Shown piece after piece: positions 1 through 5,397 of a DNA stretch of 9,276 nucleotides; position 1 is the stretch's first letter; every line of letters starts with the position of its first letter. Under the pieces are notes generated by a model that had not been told where the DNA came from, searched no databases, and worked only from the letters and a program-made list of their open reading frames with translations. The DNA comes from Bacillota bacterium. Its GTDB lineage: Bacteria > Bacillota > Clostridia > Christensenellales > CALWSW01. Both the position numbers and the translations under genes were made by a program. The stretch is taken from contig JAEYFO010000101.1 of NCBI GenBank assembly GCA_023402915.1, forward strand, positions 1 to 9,276, written 5' to 3'.

Positions 1-2
1 AA

Positions 3-293
3 AGCTATGCCAAGAAGTACGACGGCAATCCCACCAACGCTGGCCTCATTGCCGGTTCCTGGTGGCAGCCCCTGTATTCCACCACCGTCAAGATGGAGGA
101 GTCCCGTTACTTCCTCATCTATGACAATACTGTCAAGGCCAACGGCTACTCCATCCAGTCCTTCGCTCTGCCCGCTCAGGTGGAGGCTGTGAAGGCTGCG
201 ATCAACGAAGTGGACAGCACCGTGACCGTGAACGCCGTTCCCCGCTATGTCAACGCTGCGTTCTATCGCTACCTCGGCGGCGATTATCAATAA
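3..293 (+). CDS. C-terminal part of an unrecognised protein
   Basis: The frame is open from the left edge of the window, so the start lies upstream; 96 residues are visible, ending at TAA 291-293. I do not recognise the family. The visible part is soluble-looking, with no membrane segment. It contains a Trp pair (AGSWWQPLYS, about visible residues 17-26), a Tyr-rich stretch (SRYFLIYDNTVKANGY) and a helical stretch ending with VTVNAVPRYVNAAFYRYLGG. Codon choice is strongly biased to C-ending codons (AAC, GTC, TCC, CGC, GGC), as in the rplM and rpsI genes of this window, which suggests high expression. The first ATG in frame (93) has no Shine-Dalgarno, and the frame continues upstream of it, so it is not the start. 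A terminator follows 36 bases after the stop. Function is unknown. Confidence 0.75.
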   Translation, partial: SYAKKYDGNPTNAGLIAGSWWQPLYSTTVKMEESRYFLIYDNTVKANGYSIQSFALPAQVEAVKAAINEVDSTVTVNAVPRYVNAAFYRYLGGDYQ

Positions 294-325
294 GAATCGC
301 TCCTTCTCTGTTTGAGAGATCGGAA

Positions 326-359
326 AAAACCCGGCTGGTTTTATGCCCGCCGGGCTTTT
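326..359 (+). terminator. Intrinsic terminator after the first gene
   Basis: CCCGGC (330-335) pairs perfectly with GCCGGG (349-354) around a 13-base loop. An A-run precedes the stem and CTTTT follows it. It lies 36 bases after the stop at 293 and closes the upstream transcription unit. Confidence 0.75.
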
Positions 360-711
360 CCATATGGTTTTGACAGATCGAATTTCTGTAGAGCAGAGAA
401 GAAACAAAAAACGGACGGATTTTCAAAACGGCATGGAGCAGGGTGTTGGGAACCTTGGATGAGCGGGGAAAGTGGAAAGAGAAAGAGGGAAAAGATAGTC
501 TGCTTTTCCCTTGAAAAGCTGCGGAATCGGACAAATCGGGGGGATATTGTAAGCGTTAGAAGAACTTCGTCCGTTGGAAGAGTTCTGTGGCGAAATGGTT
601 CCTGCGCAGCTGTTTTCCAGCTCTGATTCGCGACGCAGGGCGCGCCGGTTTTTGGAGAGAAGAGGTTGAAACTTTGACGCTTGAAACTTTTACGGAAAGG
701 GAGGAAGAGGT
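360..711. other. Intergenic region without a supported gene; nested stem
   Basis: No open frame here has a ribosome binding site or a recognisable product. The region holds two secondary-structure candidates. AGAACT 561-566 pairs with AGTTCT 581-586. A nested stem has CCTGCG 601-606 pairing with CGCAGG 634-639, with AGCTG 608-612 pairing with CAGCT 618-622 inside it. A GGCGCGCC palindrome (640-647) and a short T-run follow. This may be the leader of the small peptide genes that start at 712. TTGACA at 370-375 lacks a properly spaced -10 box, so no promoter is called. Confidence 0.4.
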
Positions 712-834
712 ATGAGTGGAAACAACAACGGCGGTTCCGGCAGGGTGCTGATGGCGTTTTTGGGAATTGCAATTTTGATTGTAGGATTGATTCTGGTATC
801 GCAGGGCAGCTATTCGATGGGGCTGCGCGGCTGA
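712..834 (+). CDS. Small single-pass membrane peptide, 40 aa
   Basis: A 40-codon frame starts at ATG 712 and ends at TGA 832-834, with a strong purine-rich ribosome binding site (AAGGGAGGAAGAGG, about 697-710) just upstream. The N-terminus is short, polar and Gly/Asn-rich (MSGNNNGGSGR). A hydrophobic helix of about 19 residues follows (VLMAFLGIAILIVGLILVS, residues 12-30), then a short polar tail ending in MGLRG. This pattern predicts a single-pass inner-membrane microprotein. I do not recognise the family. It is followed 90 bases later by a second, even smaller hydrophobic peptide gene and then a terminator, so the two may be co-transcribed. A longer TTG-initiated frame (681-1028) overlaps both in another phase, but it has no ribosome binding site and an implausible composition. 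Confidence 0.55.
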   Translation: MSGNNNGGSGRVLMAFLGIAILIVGLILVSQGSYSMGLRG

Positions 835-924
835 GGGAAAGCCGGAGGAGTGTGAGGAAGAGGAAAGCGCTGCCGGCAGGAGAATTTGGCCTGGCAGCCG
901 CTTTAAGAAAGAGGAGGAACAGAC

Positions 925-996
925 ATGTTTTGGATCCTATACATTTTGCTTTTTCCGGTGTTGGTTTTGATTGCTTTGGTCAAGATGCAAAAATGA
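925..996 (+). CDS. Very small hydrophobic peptide, 23 aa
   Basis: A 23-codon frame (ATG 925 to TGA 994-996) has GAGGAGG (911-917) seven bases upstream of its start. The product is almost entirely one hydrophobic helix (MFWILYILLFPVLVLIALVK, residues 1-20) with a basic end (KMQK). A Pro sits near residue 11. It is shorter than annotation cut-offs usually allow. It could be a membrane microprotein, a partner of the preceding 40-aa peptide, or a type I toxin-like peptide; the sequence does not decide. No antisense RNA promoter was identified. The gene ends 17 bases before a strong terminator stem. Confidence 0.45.
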   Translation: MFWILYILLFPVLVLIALVKMQK

Positions 997-1003
997 TTTT
1001 TGA

Positions 1004-1044
1004 CGCAAAAAAACCGCCCTTCGCATAAACGGAGGACGGTTTTT
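1004..1044. terminator. Probable bidirectional intrinsic terminator
   Basis: The 11-base arms 1013-1023 (ACCGCCCTTCG) and 1030-1040 (CGGAGGACGGT) pair with one mismatch and one G-T pair around the loop CATAAA. The stem is followed by TTTTT on the plus strand and preceded by an A-run, which gives a T-run on the minus strand. It sits between the small peptide genes (plus) and the end of the aminotransferase gene (minus, stop at 1081), so it can end both. Confidence 0.8.
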
Positions 1045-1080
1045 GTATGTTTGAAAGAAAGAAACGGAAAAATTTGGCCT

Positions 1081-2253
1081 TTACAGACTCTCGACGAACG
1101 TCCGGATCCGCTTGCAGGCTTCGATCAGGTGCTCCATTGAGCAGGCATAGGAACAGCGGATAAACCCTTCGCCGCAGTCACCAAAGGCCGTGCCGGGCAC
1201 GGCTGCCACGTGATGCTCCTGAAGGAGCCGCTGACAGAATTCGTCGGAAGTCAGACCGGTCGAACGGATGCAGGGAAAGACGTAGAACGCCCCGAGCGGT
1301 TCGAAGCAGGAAAGCCCCATGCCGTTGAACTGGTGGACGAGGAAGTTCCTGCGGCGATTGTATTCCCGGCGCATGGCGCGCACGTCGGAAAAATCCGTGT
1401 CAAATCCATGCTTGAGCGCTTCCACAGCCGCGGTCTGGCTGGTGATGGAGGCGCAAAGGATGGTGTACTGATGGATTTTGAGCATCTGCTTGGTGAGCGG
1501 CTGCGGAGCAAGAATGTACCCAAGGCGCCAGCCGGTCATGGCAAAGGCTTTGGAAAATCCGTTGAGCGTGATGGTGCGCTCGTACATTTGCGGGATGGCC
1601 GCGAAGGAAGCGTGGTGCCCGCCATAGGTCAGTTCGGCGTAGATTTCGTCCGTAATAACCAGGACGTTTGTGCCTTCCAGCGCCTTGGACATGTCCTCCA
1701 GCTCCTGCCGGGTCATGATGCCGCCGGTCGGATTGTTCGGATAGGTCAGAATGAGCGCTTTCGTGCGGGGCGTAAGCGCTTCACGGACGATGTCGGCAGT
1801 GAGTTTGAAGCCGATTTCGTCGGAGGTTTTGAGGGGGACAGGCACACCGCCTGCCAGACGGATGCAGGGTGCATAGGACACGTAGGACGGCTCTGGAATG
1901 AGCACTTCGTCGCCGGCGCACACGACCGTGCGCAGCGCCAGATCGATGCCTTCGCTGGCTCCCACCGTGACGAGACACTGCGATGGTTCGTAGGAAACGT
2001 GAAACCGCTCGTGGTAATAGCGGCAGATCAACTGGCGCAGCTCGAGCAGGCCGGCGTTGGATGTATAGCAGGTGATGCCCCTTTTGAGGGAATCGATGCC
2101 CGCTTCCCGGATGTTCCAGGGGGTCACAAAGTCCGGTTCGCCCACGCCGAGGCTGATGCAGTCCTTCATTTCGGCGGCAATATCGAAAAATTTCCGAATG
2201 CCGGAAGGAGGGATCTGCTGAACAATGGGGTTGATCAGCTGGTCATAATTCAT
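1081..2253 (-). CDS. PLP-dependent class I/II aminotransferase
   Basis: A complete 390-aa fold-type I aminotransferase, the usual length of the aspartate aminotransferase-like family. It transfers an amino group between an amino acid and a 2-oxo acid in the cytoplasm. The N-terminal substrate-loop motif is at residues 35-41 (LGVGEPD). The cofactor site shows YPNNPTGG (171-178; Asn174), DEIYAELTY (202-210; Asp202 for the PLP nitrogen), the Schiff-base lysine Lys235 in GFSKAFAMTGWRLGY with Arg243, and the carboxylate-binding Arg366 in FIRCSYA. Where many relatives have SFSK, this protein has NGFSK. Its ATG overlaps the stop of the upstream Lrp-type regulator by four bases (ATGA), which implies translational coupling. 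Family members of this type are often annotated as aspartate, aromatic or N-acetyl-LL-diaminopimelate aminotransferase. The exact substrate cannot be read from the sequence, so no symbol is given. Confidence 0.95.
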   Translation of the reverse strand: MNYDQLINPIVQQIPPSGIRKFFDIAAEMKDCISLGVGEPDFVTPWNIREAGIDSLKRGITCYTSNAGLLELRQLICRYYHERFHVSYEPSQCLVTVGASEGIDLALRTVVCAGDEVLIPEPSYVSYAPCIRLAGGVPVPLKTSDEIGFKLTADIVREALTPRTKALILTYPNNPTGGIMTRQELEDMSKALEGTNVLVITDEIYAELTYGGHHASFAAIPQMYERTITLNGFSKAFAMTGWRLGYILAPQPLTKQMLKIHQYTILCASITSQTAAVEALKHGFDTDFSDVRAMRREYNRRRNFLVHQFNGMGLSCFEPLGAFYVFPCIRSTGLTSDEFCQRLLQEHHVAAVPGTAFGDCGEGFIRCSYACSMEHLIEACKRIRTFVESL

Positions 2254-2747
2254 GGCGTAACCACCTGCCTGTGATCGTCGTCAGAGAAGGGCATCGTCAC
2301 GTGATTGTCCTTGTATTTGCGCAGCACAAAATGCGTCGCCGTGCTGGTCACGCCGTTGAGCACAGCCAGCTTTTCCGTCACGAACCGGGAAACGTCCCGA
2401 AGAGAGGGGCCGTCCACCAGCACCATGAAGTCGTAAGCGCCGCTCATGAGATAGCAGGCGCGCACTTCGCTGTAGCGGGTGAGCTGCTCGGCGATGGCGT
2501 CGTAGCCCTGCCGGTACTGGGGCGTGACTTTCACCTCGATGAGGGCGTGAACGGTGGATTCCGCTTCCGTCAGATCCTCGTTGATGATGGTCGTATAGCG
2601 CAGGAGGATCTTCTCGTCTTCAAGGCGCTTGATTTCCGCAAGAACTTCGGCCTCGGTCGAACCGAGCATCTGTGCGATCACTGCTGCGGGCGTGCGCGCG
2701 TCCTGCGCCAATATATCAAGAATTTCCATTGCGAAGCTCTGTTCCAT
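2250..2747 (-). CDS. Lrp/AsnC family transcriptional regulator
   Basis: A complete 165-aa protein with the family's usual size and two-part architecture. The N-terminal winged helix-turn-helix (about 5-55, including ILAQDARTPAAVIAQMLG and the recognition helix TEAEVLAEIKRLEDEKIL) leads to a C-terminal ligand-binding RAM domain (about 64-147, with SGAYDFMVLVDG at 102-113). Lrp/AsnC proteins form dimers and higher oligomers and answer to amino acids. The start at 2747 is favoured over the internal Met7 because AGGAGG (2755-2760 on the complement) lies seven bases upstream of it. It is the first gene of a two-gene operon with the aminotransferase, overlapping by ATGA. Known pairs of this kind suggest it controls its partner and itself in response to an amino acid. 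The tail after residue 148 is polar and probably flexible. Confidence 0.93.
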   Translation of the reverse strand: MEQSFAMEILDILAQDARTPAAVIAQMLGSTEAEVLAEIKRLEDEKILLRYTTIINEDLTEAESTVHALIEVKVTPQYRQGYDAIAEQLTRYSEVRACYLMSGAYDFMVLVDGPSLRDVSRFVTEKLAVLNGVTSTATHFVLRKYKDNHVTMPFSDDDHRQVVTP

Positions 2748-2878
2748 TCGATTGCCTCCTAAAGAAAAAATTTCGGAATGACCTTGCCGGACGAGCTGCC
2801 GGACAGGGCCTATTTGAAACAGCAGAGCGCTGTTTTTCCTCGCTCAAGCAAAAAAGGAAAAAGGAACCGTATTTTTTC

Positions 2879-2907
2879 ATTATACAGGTTTCCTGTTTTT
2901 CGGTCAA
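2879..2907 (-). promoter_or_regulatory. Promoter of the Lrp-aminotransferase operon
   Basis: On the minus strand, TTGACC (2902-2907) and a perfect TATAAT (2879-2884) are separated by exactly 17 bases, a near-consensus sigma-A promoter. Transcription would start near 2872, leaving a leader of about 125 bases before the regulator start. The spacer holds a palindrome, ACAGG-TTT-CCTGT (2884-2896), placed where a repressor could block polymerase. Autoregulation by the encoded Lrp-type protein is an inference. Confidence 0.85.
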
Positions 2908-2942
2908 CACGGCGGTTTGGTTGAAAGCCGATTGAGATCAAC

Positions 2943-2975
2943 AAAAAAGAGGACCCGCTGCCGGATCCTCTTTTT
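2943..2975. terminator. Intrinsic terminator of the VanW/G5 gene, likely bidirectional
   Basis: A-rich AAAAAAGAGGACCC (2943-2956) pairs with GGATCCTCTTTTT (2963-2975) around GCTGCC, with one G-T pair in the GC-rich part. It lies 13 bases beyond the minus-strand stop of the VanW/G5 gene and has T-runs on both strands. It insulates that gene from the regulator promoter immediately downstream. Confidence 0.85.
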
Positions 2976-2988
2976 GCTGCAAGCTGGA

Positions 2989-4497
2989 TCATTCTTCCGG
3001 AATGTCGATCTCCTCTTCGGGAATATCCACCGAACCGGAGTCGCCGGAATCACCGGACGAGCTGCTCGAGCTGGAATCGGCGCCGCCCACCGTATAGATG
3101 CCCTGCACAGGCTTATAGGTGTCAGTGTAGAGCTGCTCCTTCTTCGTCTCGCCGTCAATGGTGATCTCGCGGTAGGCCGCCACTTTATAGCCGGTGATGG
3201 CCTTCTGCACCGTCACCTTATAGGAAGAAGGCTCCGTCACGTCCACGATCAGCTCCGGTTCCGGCGGCGCAAGCTCTTCGAGCACTTCGCTGTAGACCTT
3301 GACGCTCATGCCCTCGGGAAGGGGCTTGCCGTACAGGCTGATGGTCAGCGTGCCCTCTTTGGTGTCCGTGCCGGAGGTGGAGGCCAGAATGTAGATGGGC
3401 GTGTCGCCGCTGTTGGTGAACTTAAAGTCCTTGCTGCCGTAGGAAACCGTCGCGTCCAGCCCCTTGGCCACATAGCTCGAGGGGATGGAGTGGTTCTTGC
3501 GGGAGAAGTTGCTGAAATCCGAGCCGGTCAGCAGCAGCGCGTTGTACAGCGTGGTCGAAACCTGGCAGATGCCGCCGCCCCAGCCGTCCTCATAGCGGCT
3601 GCCGTTGACGATGACATGGGCTTCTTTCCAGCCGTGCGCCTCGTCGCGGGGGCCGACCACGTCGTTAAAGGAGAACGTTGCGCCCGGCTTGATGACGTAG
3701 CCGTTGAGCTTTTCGCAGGCCAGATCCAGGTTCGCCGTACGGTTCTTGTCTTTCGTGCTGAACGTGGTGGAGAAGTGGGCGATCCGGCCGGTGCTGGTTT
3801 TGAGAGATTCCACCGTCACAGAGGGCTCCGTCACACTCGTGACAAGGCTCACCGTGCCGGAAGAAACGGTTCCCAAACGATTCGTCAGCTCGGCGGACAC
3901 TGCGGCAACGTCCACCTCATAGCCGTTCTGGCCGTCCACATAGCGGAAAGGCGGGCTGTTTGAAGCGTCATATTCCATCGTGGCGTCCACGGGCTTTTGA
4001 TCGACTTCTGTCGCGATATTCGTCACAAAAGCCTCGATGGCGGAAGCGTCCGCCGTTAGCGCCGTGGTGTAAGCGGCGGCGTCCTCGGCTTCCATCGCCC
4101 TGAGCAGCACCGCTTCAAGGTCACTGCTGATCTCCGCGGAAGAAGCGTCGAACACCCACTGCTTGTCCTCATGGGTGAGCGTGACGGAAAAAGCGCTCTT
4201 CTGGCTTTCGACGGAAGCGGAAAGGGCTTCGCGGGCCTCGGCCGCCGTCATTTTGCCGATGTCAACGCCGTTGACCGTCGTGCCGTTTTTGAATTTGCCG
4301 TGTTCAAGCTGCTCTTCTTCGGGCGAAAGGCTGCTTTGCGGATCGCTGCTCACCGGCTTTTTTGAGCCGGAAGAGAGCATGGTGATAACGAGAAACAGAA
4401 CCGCCAGCAAAACGACGACCAGCACGCACTGGGCGATGCGCAGCCGGTGGTTCGGCCTCTTTCCGGAACCGGAAGGATGATAGTTGTTGGATGCCAT
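2989..4497 (-). CDS. Membrane-anchored VanW/G5 domain envelope protein
   Basis: A 502-aa protein. A basic N-terminus (KRPNHRLR) precedes one membrane segment (about 21-42), so the body is probably outside the membrane. Residues about 70-230 resemble the peptidoglycan-binding-like region (PG_binding_4 type) that usually precedes VanW. The VanW domain spans about 238-385 and carries its hallmark stretches KPGATFSFNDVVGPR (270-284) and GGGICQVSTTLYNA (307-320, Cys311). A G5 domain follows at about 402-470. The end is a low-complexity Ser/Gly/Asp run (475-488) and an acidic tail with two copies of DIPEE. VanW is named from vancomycin-resistance clusters, but such chromosomal proteins are common in Clostridia and no van genes are present here, so a resistance role is not implied; binding to or remodelling of cell wall is the likely job. 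The start has GAGGA about ten bases upstream. Confidence 0.92.
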   Translation of the reverse strand: MASNNYHPSGSGKRPNHRLRIAQCVLVVVLLAVLFLVITMLSSGSKKPVSSDPQSSLSPEEEQLEHGKFKNGTTVNGVDIGKMTAAEAREALSASVESQKSAFSVTLTHEDKQWVFDASSAEISSDLEAVLLRAMEAEDAAAYTTALTADASAIEAFVTNIATEVDQKPVDATMEYDASNSPPFRYVDGQNGYEVDVAAVSAELTNRLGTVSSGTVSLVTSVTEPSVTVESLKTSTGRIAHFSTTFSTKDKNRTANLDLACEKLNGYVIKPGATFSFNDVVGPRDEAHGWKEAHVIVNGSRYEDGWGGGICQVSTTLYNALLLTGSDFSNFSRKNHSIPSSYVAKGLDATVSYGSKDFKFTNSGDTPIYILASTSGTDTKEGTLTISLYGKPLPEGMSVKVYSEVLEELAPPEPELIVDVTEPSSYKVTVQKAITGYKVAAYREITIDGETKKEQLYTDTYKPVQGIYTVGGADSSSSSSSGDSGDSGSVDIPEEEIDIPEE

Positions 4498-4602
4498 AAG
4501 TGTTCATTCCTCTTTTTATAAAAAATTTTTGTGCAGAATCAGACGGAGGAACCGCCGCAGCAGAACCGCCATATATAGGAATAAATTCCCGGTCGATTAA
4601 CA

Positions 4603-4631
4603 AGTATATAATGTTCCCTGCCGGAATGCAA
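4603..4631 (-). promoter_or_regulatory. Promoter of the VanW/G5 gene
   Basis: On the minus strand, TTGCAT (4626-4631) and TATACT (4603-4608) are separated by 17 bases, about 105 bases upstream of the VanW/G5 start. It is divergent from trmL. Confidence 0.6.
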
Positions 4632-4660
4632 CTGGTTTGCGGACAGTTTTGGGGCGGGGA

Positions 4661-4690
4661 TTGTACAAATTCATAGAATGTTGATAAAAT
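4661..4690 (+). promoter_or_regulatory. Possible promoter of trmL
   Basis: TTGTAC (4661-4666) and TAAAAT (4685-4690) are 18 bases apart, about 80 bases before the trmL start. The match is moderate, but it is the best plus-strand candidate in the divergent intergenic region. Confidence 0.4.
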
Positions 4691-4769
4691 GTTCGTATTG
4701 CCTCAAAATGGAAAAAGAACAAAAACAAAACCAAGCTGAAAATCGGGCGGAAAGAAAGGAAAAAGAGCC

Positions 4770-5234
4770 ATGTTTCATATCGTGCTGGTCGAGCCGGAGA
4801 TCCCGCAGAATACGGGAAACATTTCAAGAACCTGTTCTGTGACGGGCTGCGCGCTGCATCTGGTGCGCCCGCTGGGCTTTCGCGTGGACGACCGCTCGCT
4901 CAAGCGGGCGGGGCTGGACTACTGGGACACGTTGGCGCTATACTATCACGACAGTTTTGACGAGGTGGTCGAACAAGCGGCGGAGGGCGCGCGGTTTTTC
5001 CTCGCGACGACAAAGGGGAGCCGCTGCTACAGCGAAGAGGCTTACCGGCCGGGGGACTATCTGGTGTTTGGAAAGGAAACAAAGGGGCTGGGGGACGCGC
5101 TTTTGCAGCGCTATCCGCAGGGGCATATCCGCATTCCCATGCTGCCGGACAAGCGCTCGCTCAATCTCTCCAATTCCGTAGCTGTCGTGCTCTATGAAGC
5201 CCTGCGCCAGCAGGGATTTCCAAGGCTTCGATGA
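4770..5234 (+). CDS. trmL: tRNA (cytidine/uridine-34-2'-O)-methyltransferase TrmL
   Basis: A complete 154-aa single-domain SPOUT (SpoU family) methyltransferase. TrmL transfers a methyl group from S-adenosylmethionine to the 2'-OH of the wobble nucleotide of certain tRNA-Leu species; it acts as a dimer in the cytoplasm. The three family motifs are present. Motif 1 is PEIPQNTGNISRTC (9-22; Asn14 and Arg20). Motif 2 is LVFGKETKGL (98-107). Motif 3, RSLNLSNSVAVVLYEALRQ (129-147), forms the cofactor-binding knot. The short length without an N-terminal substrate-binding domain points to TrmL rather than TrmH or RlmB. The start is supported by AAAGGA (4755-4760), nine bases upstream. It is divergent from the VanW/G5 gene and probably a single-gene unit; no strong terminator is seen behind it. 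Confidence 0.93.
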   Translation: MFHIVLVEPEIPQNTGNISRTCSVTGCALHLVRPLGFRVDDRSLKRAGLDYWDTLALYYHDSFDEVVEQAAEGARFFLATTKGSRCYSEEAYRPGDYLVFGKETKGLGDALLQRYPQGHIRIPMLPDKRSLNLSNSVAVVLYEALRQQGFPRLR

Positions 5235-5320
5235 AGGACGGACAACGGGCAAAAAGTGCCTATTGTGAAAAATAAGTTAAAAAACAGTTAAATTTCATCG
5301 AAAAAATTGTCGGGAATCCG

Positions 5321-5350
5321 TTGACGCAGCATTGCCTTCGGCATTAGAAT
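5321..5350 (+). promoter_or_regulatory. Promoter of the Na/Pi cotransporter gene
   Basis: TTGACG (5321-5326) and TAGAAT (5345-5350) are 18 bases apart, with transcription expected near 5357, about 40 bases before the start codon. The spacer holds a small stem, TGCC-TTCG-GGCA-like (about 5333-5343). No clear Pho-box repeat is visible. Confidence 0.7.
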
Positions 5351-5397
5351 AAAAATGCAGGAGTTACGACATTTGGATGTAGAAGGATGGATTCGGC

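Noticed and set aside
370..398. TTGACA at 370-375 as a promoter for the small peptide genes
   Set aside because: No acceptable -10 box at 16-18 bases; the nearest candidate is about 11 bases away.
312..772. Open frames on both strands (312-626 plus, 341-772 minus, 250-534 minus)
   Set aside because: They overlap each other and a terminator, lack ribosome binding sites, and their basic, aromatic-rich composition looks like translated noncoding DNA.
681..1028. 115-codon plus-strand frame overlapping the two small peptide genes
   Set aside because: It starts with TTG without a Shine-Dalgarno, runs through the terminator stem, and has no recognisable domain. The two small frames with strong ribosome binding sites explain the region better.
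1210..2762. Long plus-strand frames opposite the aminotransferase and regulator (1210-2274, 2271-2762)
   Set aside because: They are antisense shadows of clearly recognised proteins, caused by GC-rich codon bias.
2917..3963. 348-codon plus-strand frame opposite the VanW/G5 gene
   Set aside because: Antisense shadow; the minus-strand protein has clear VanW and G5 signatures, a promoter and a terminator.
5235..5260. Small GGCA/TGCC stem after trmL as a terminator
   Set aside because: Only a 4-bp stem with no T-run; too weak to call.
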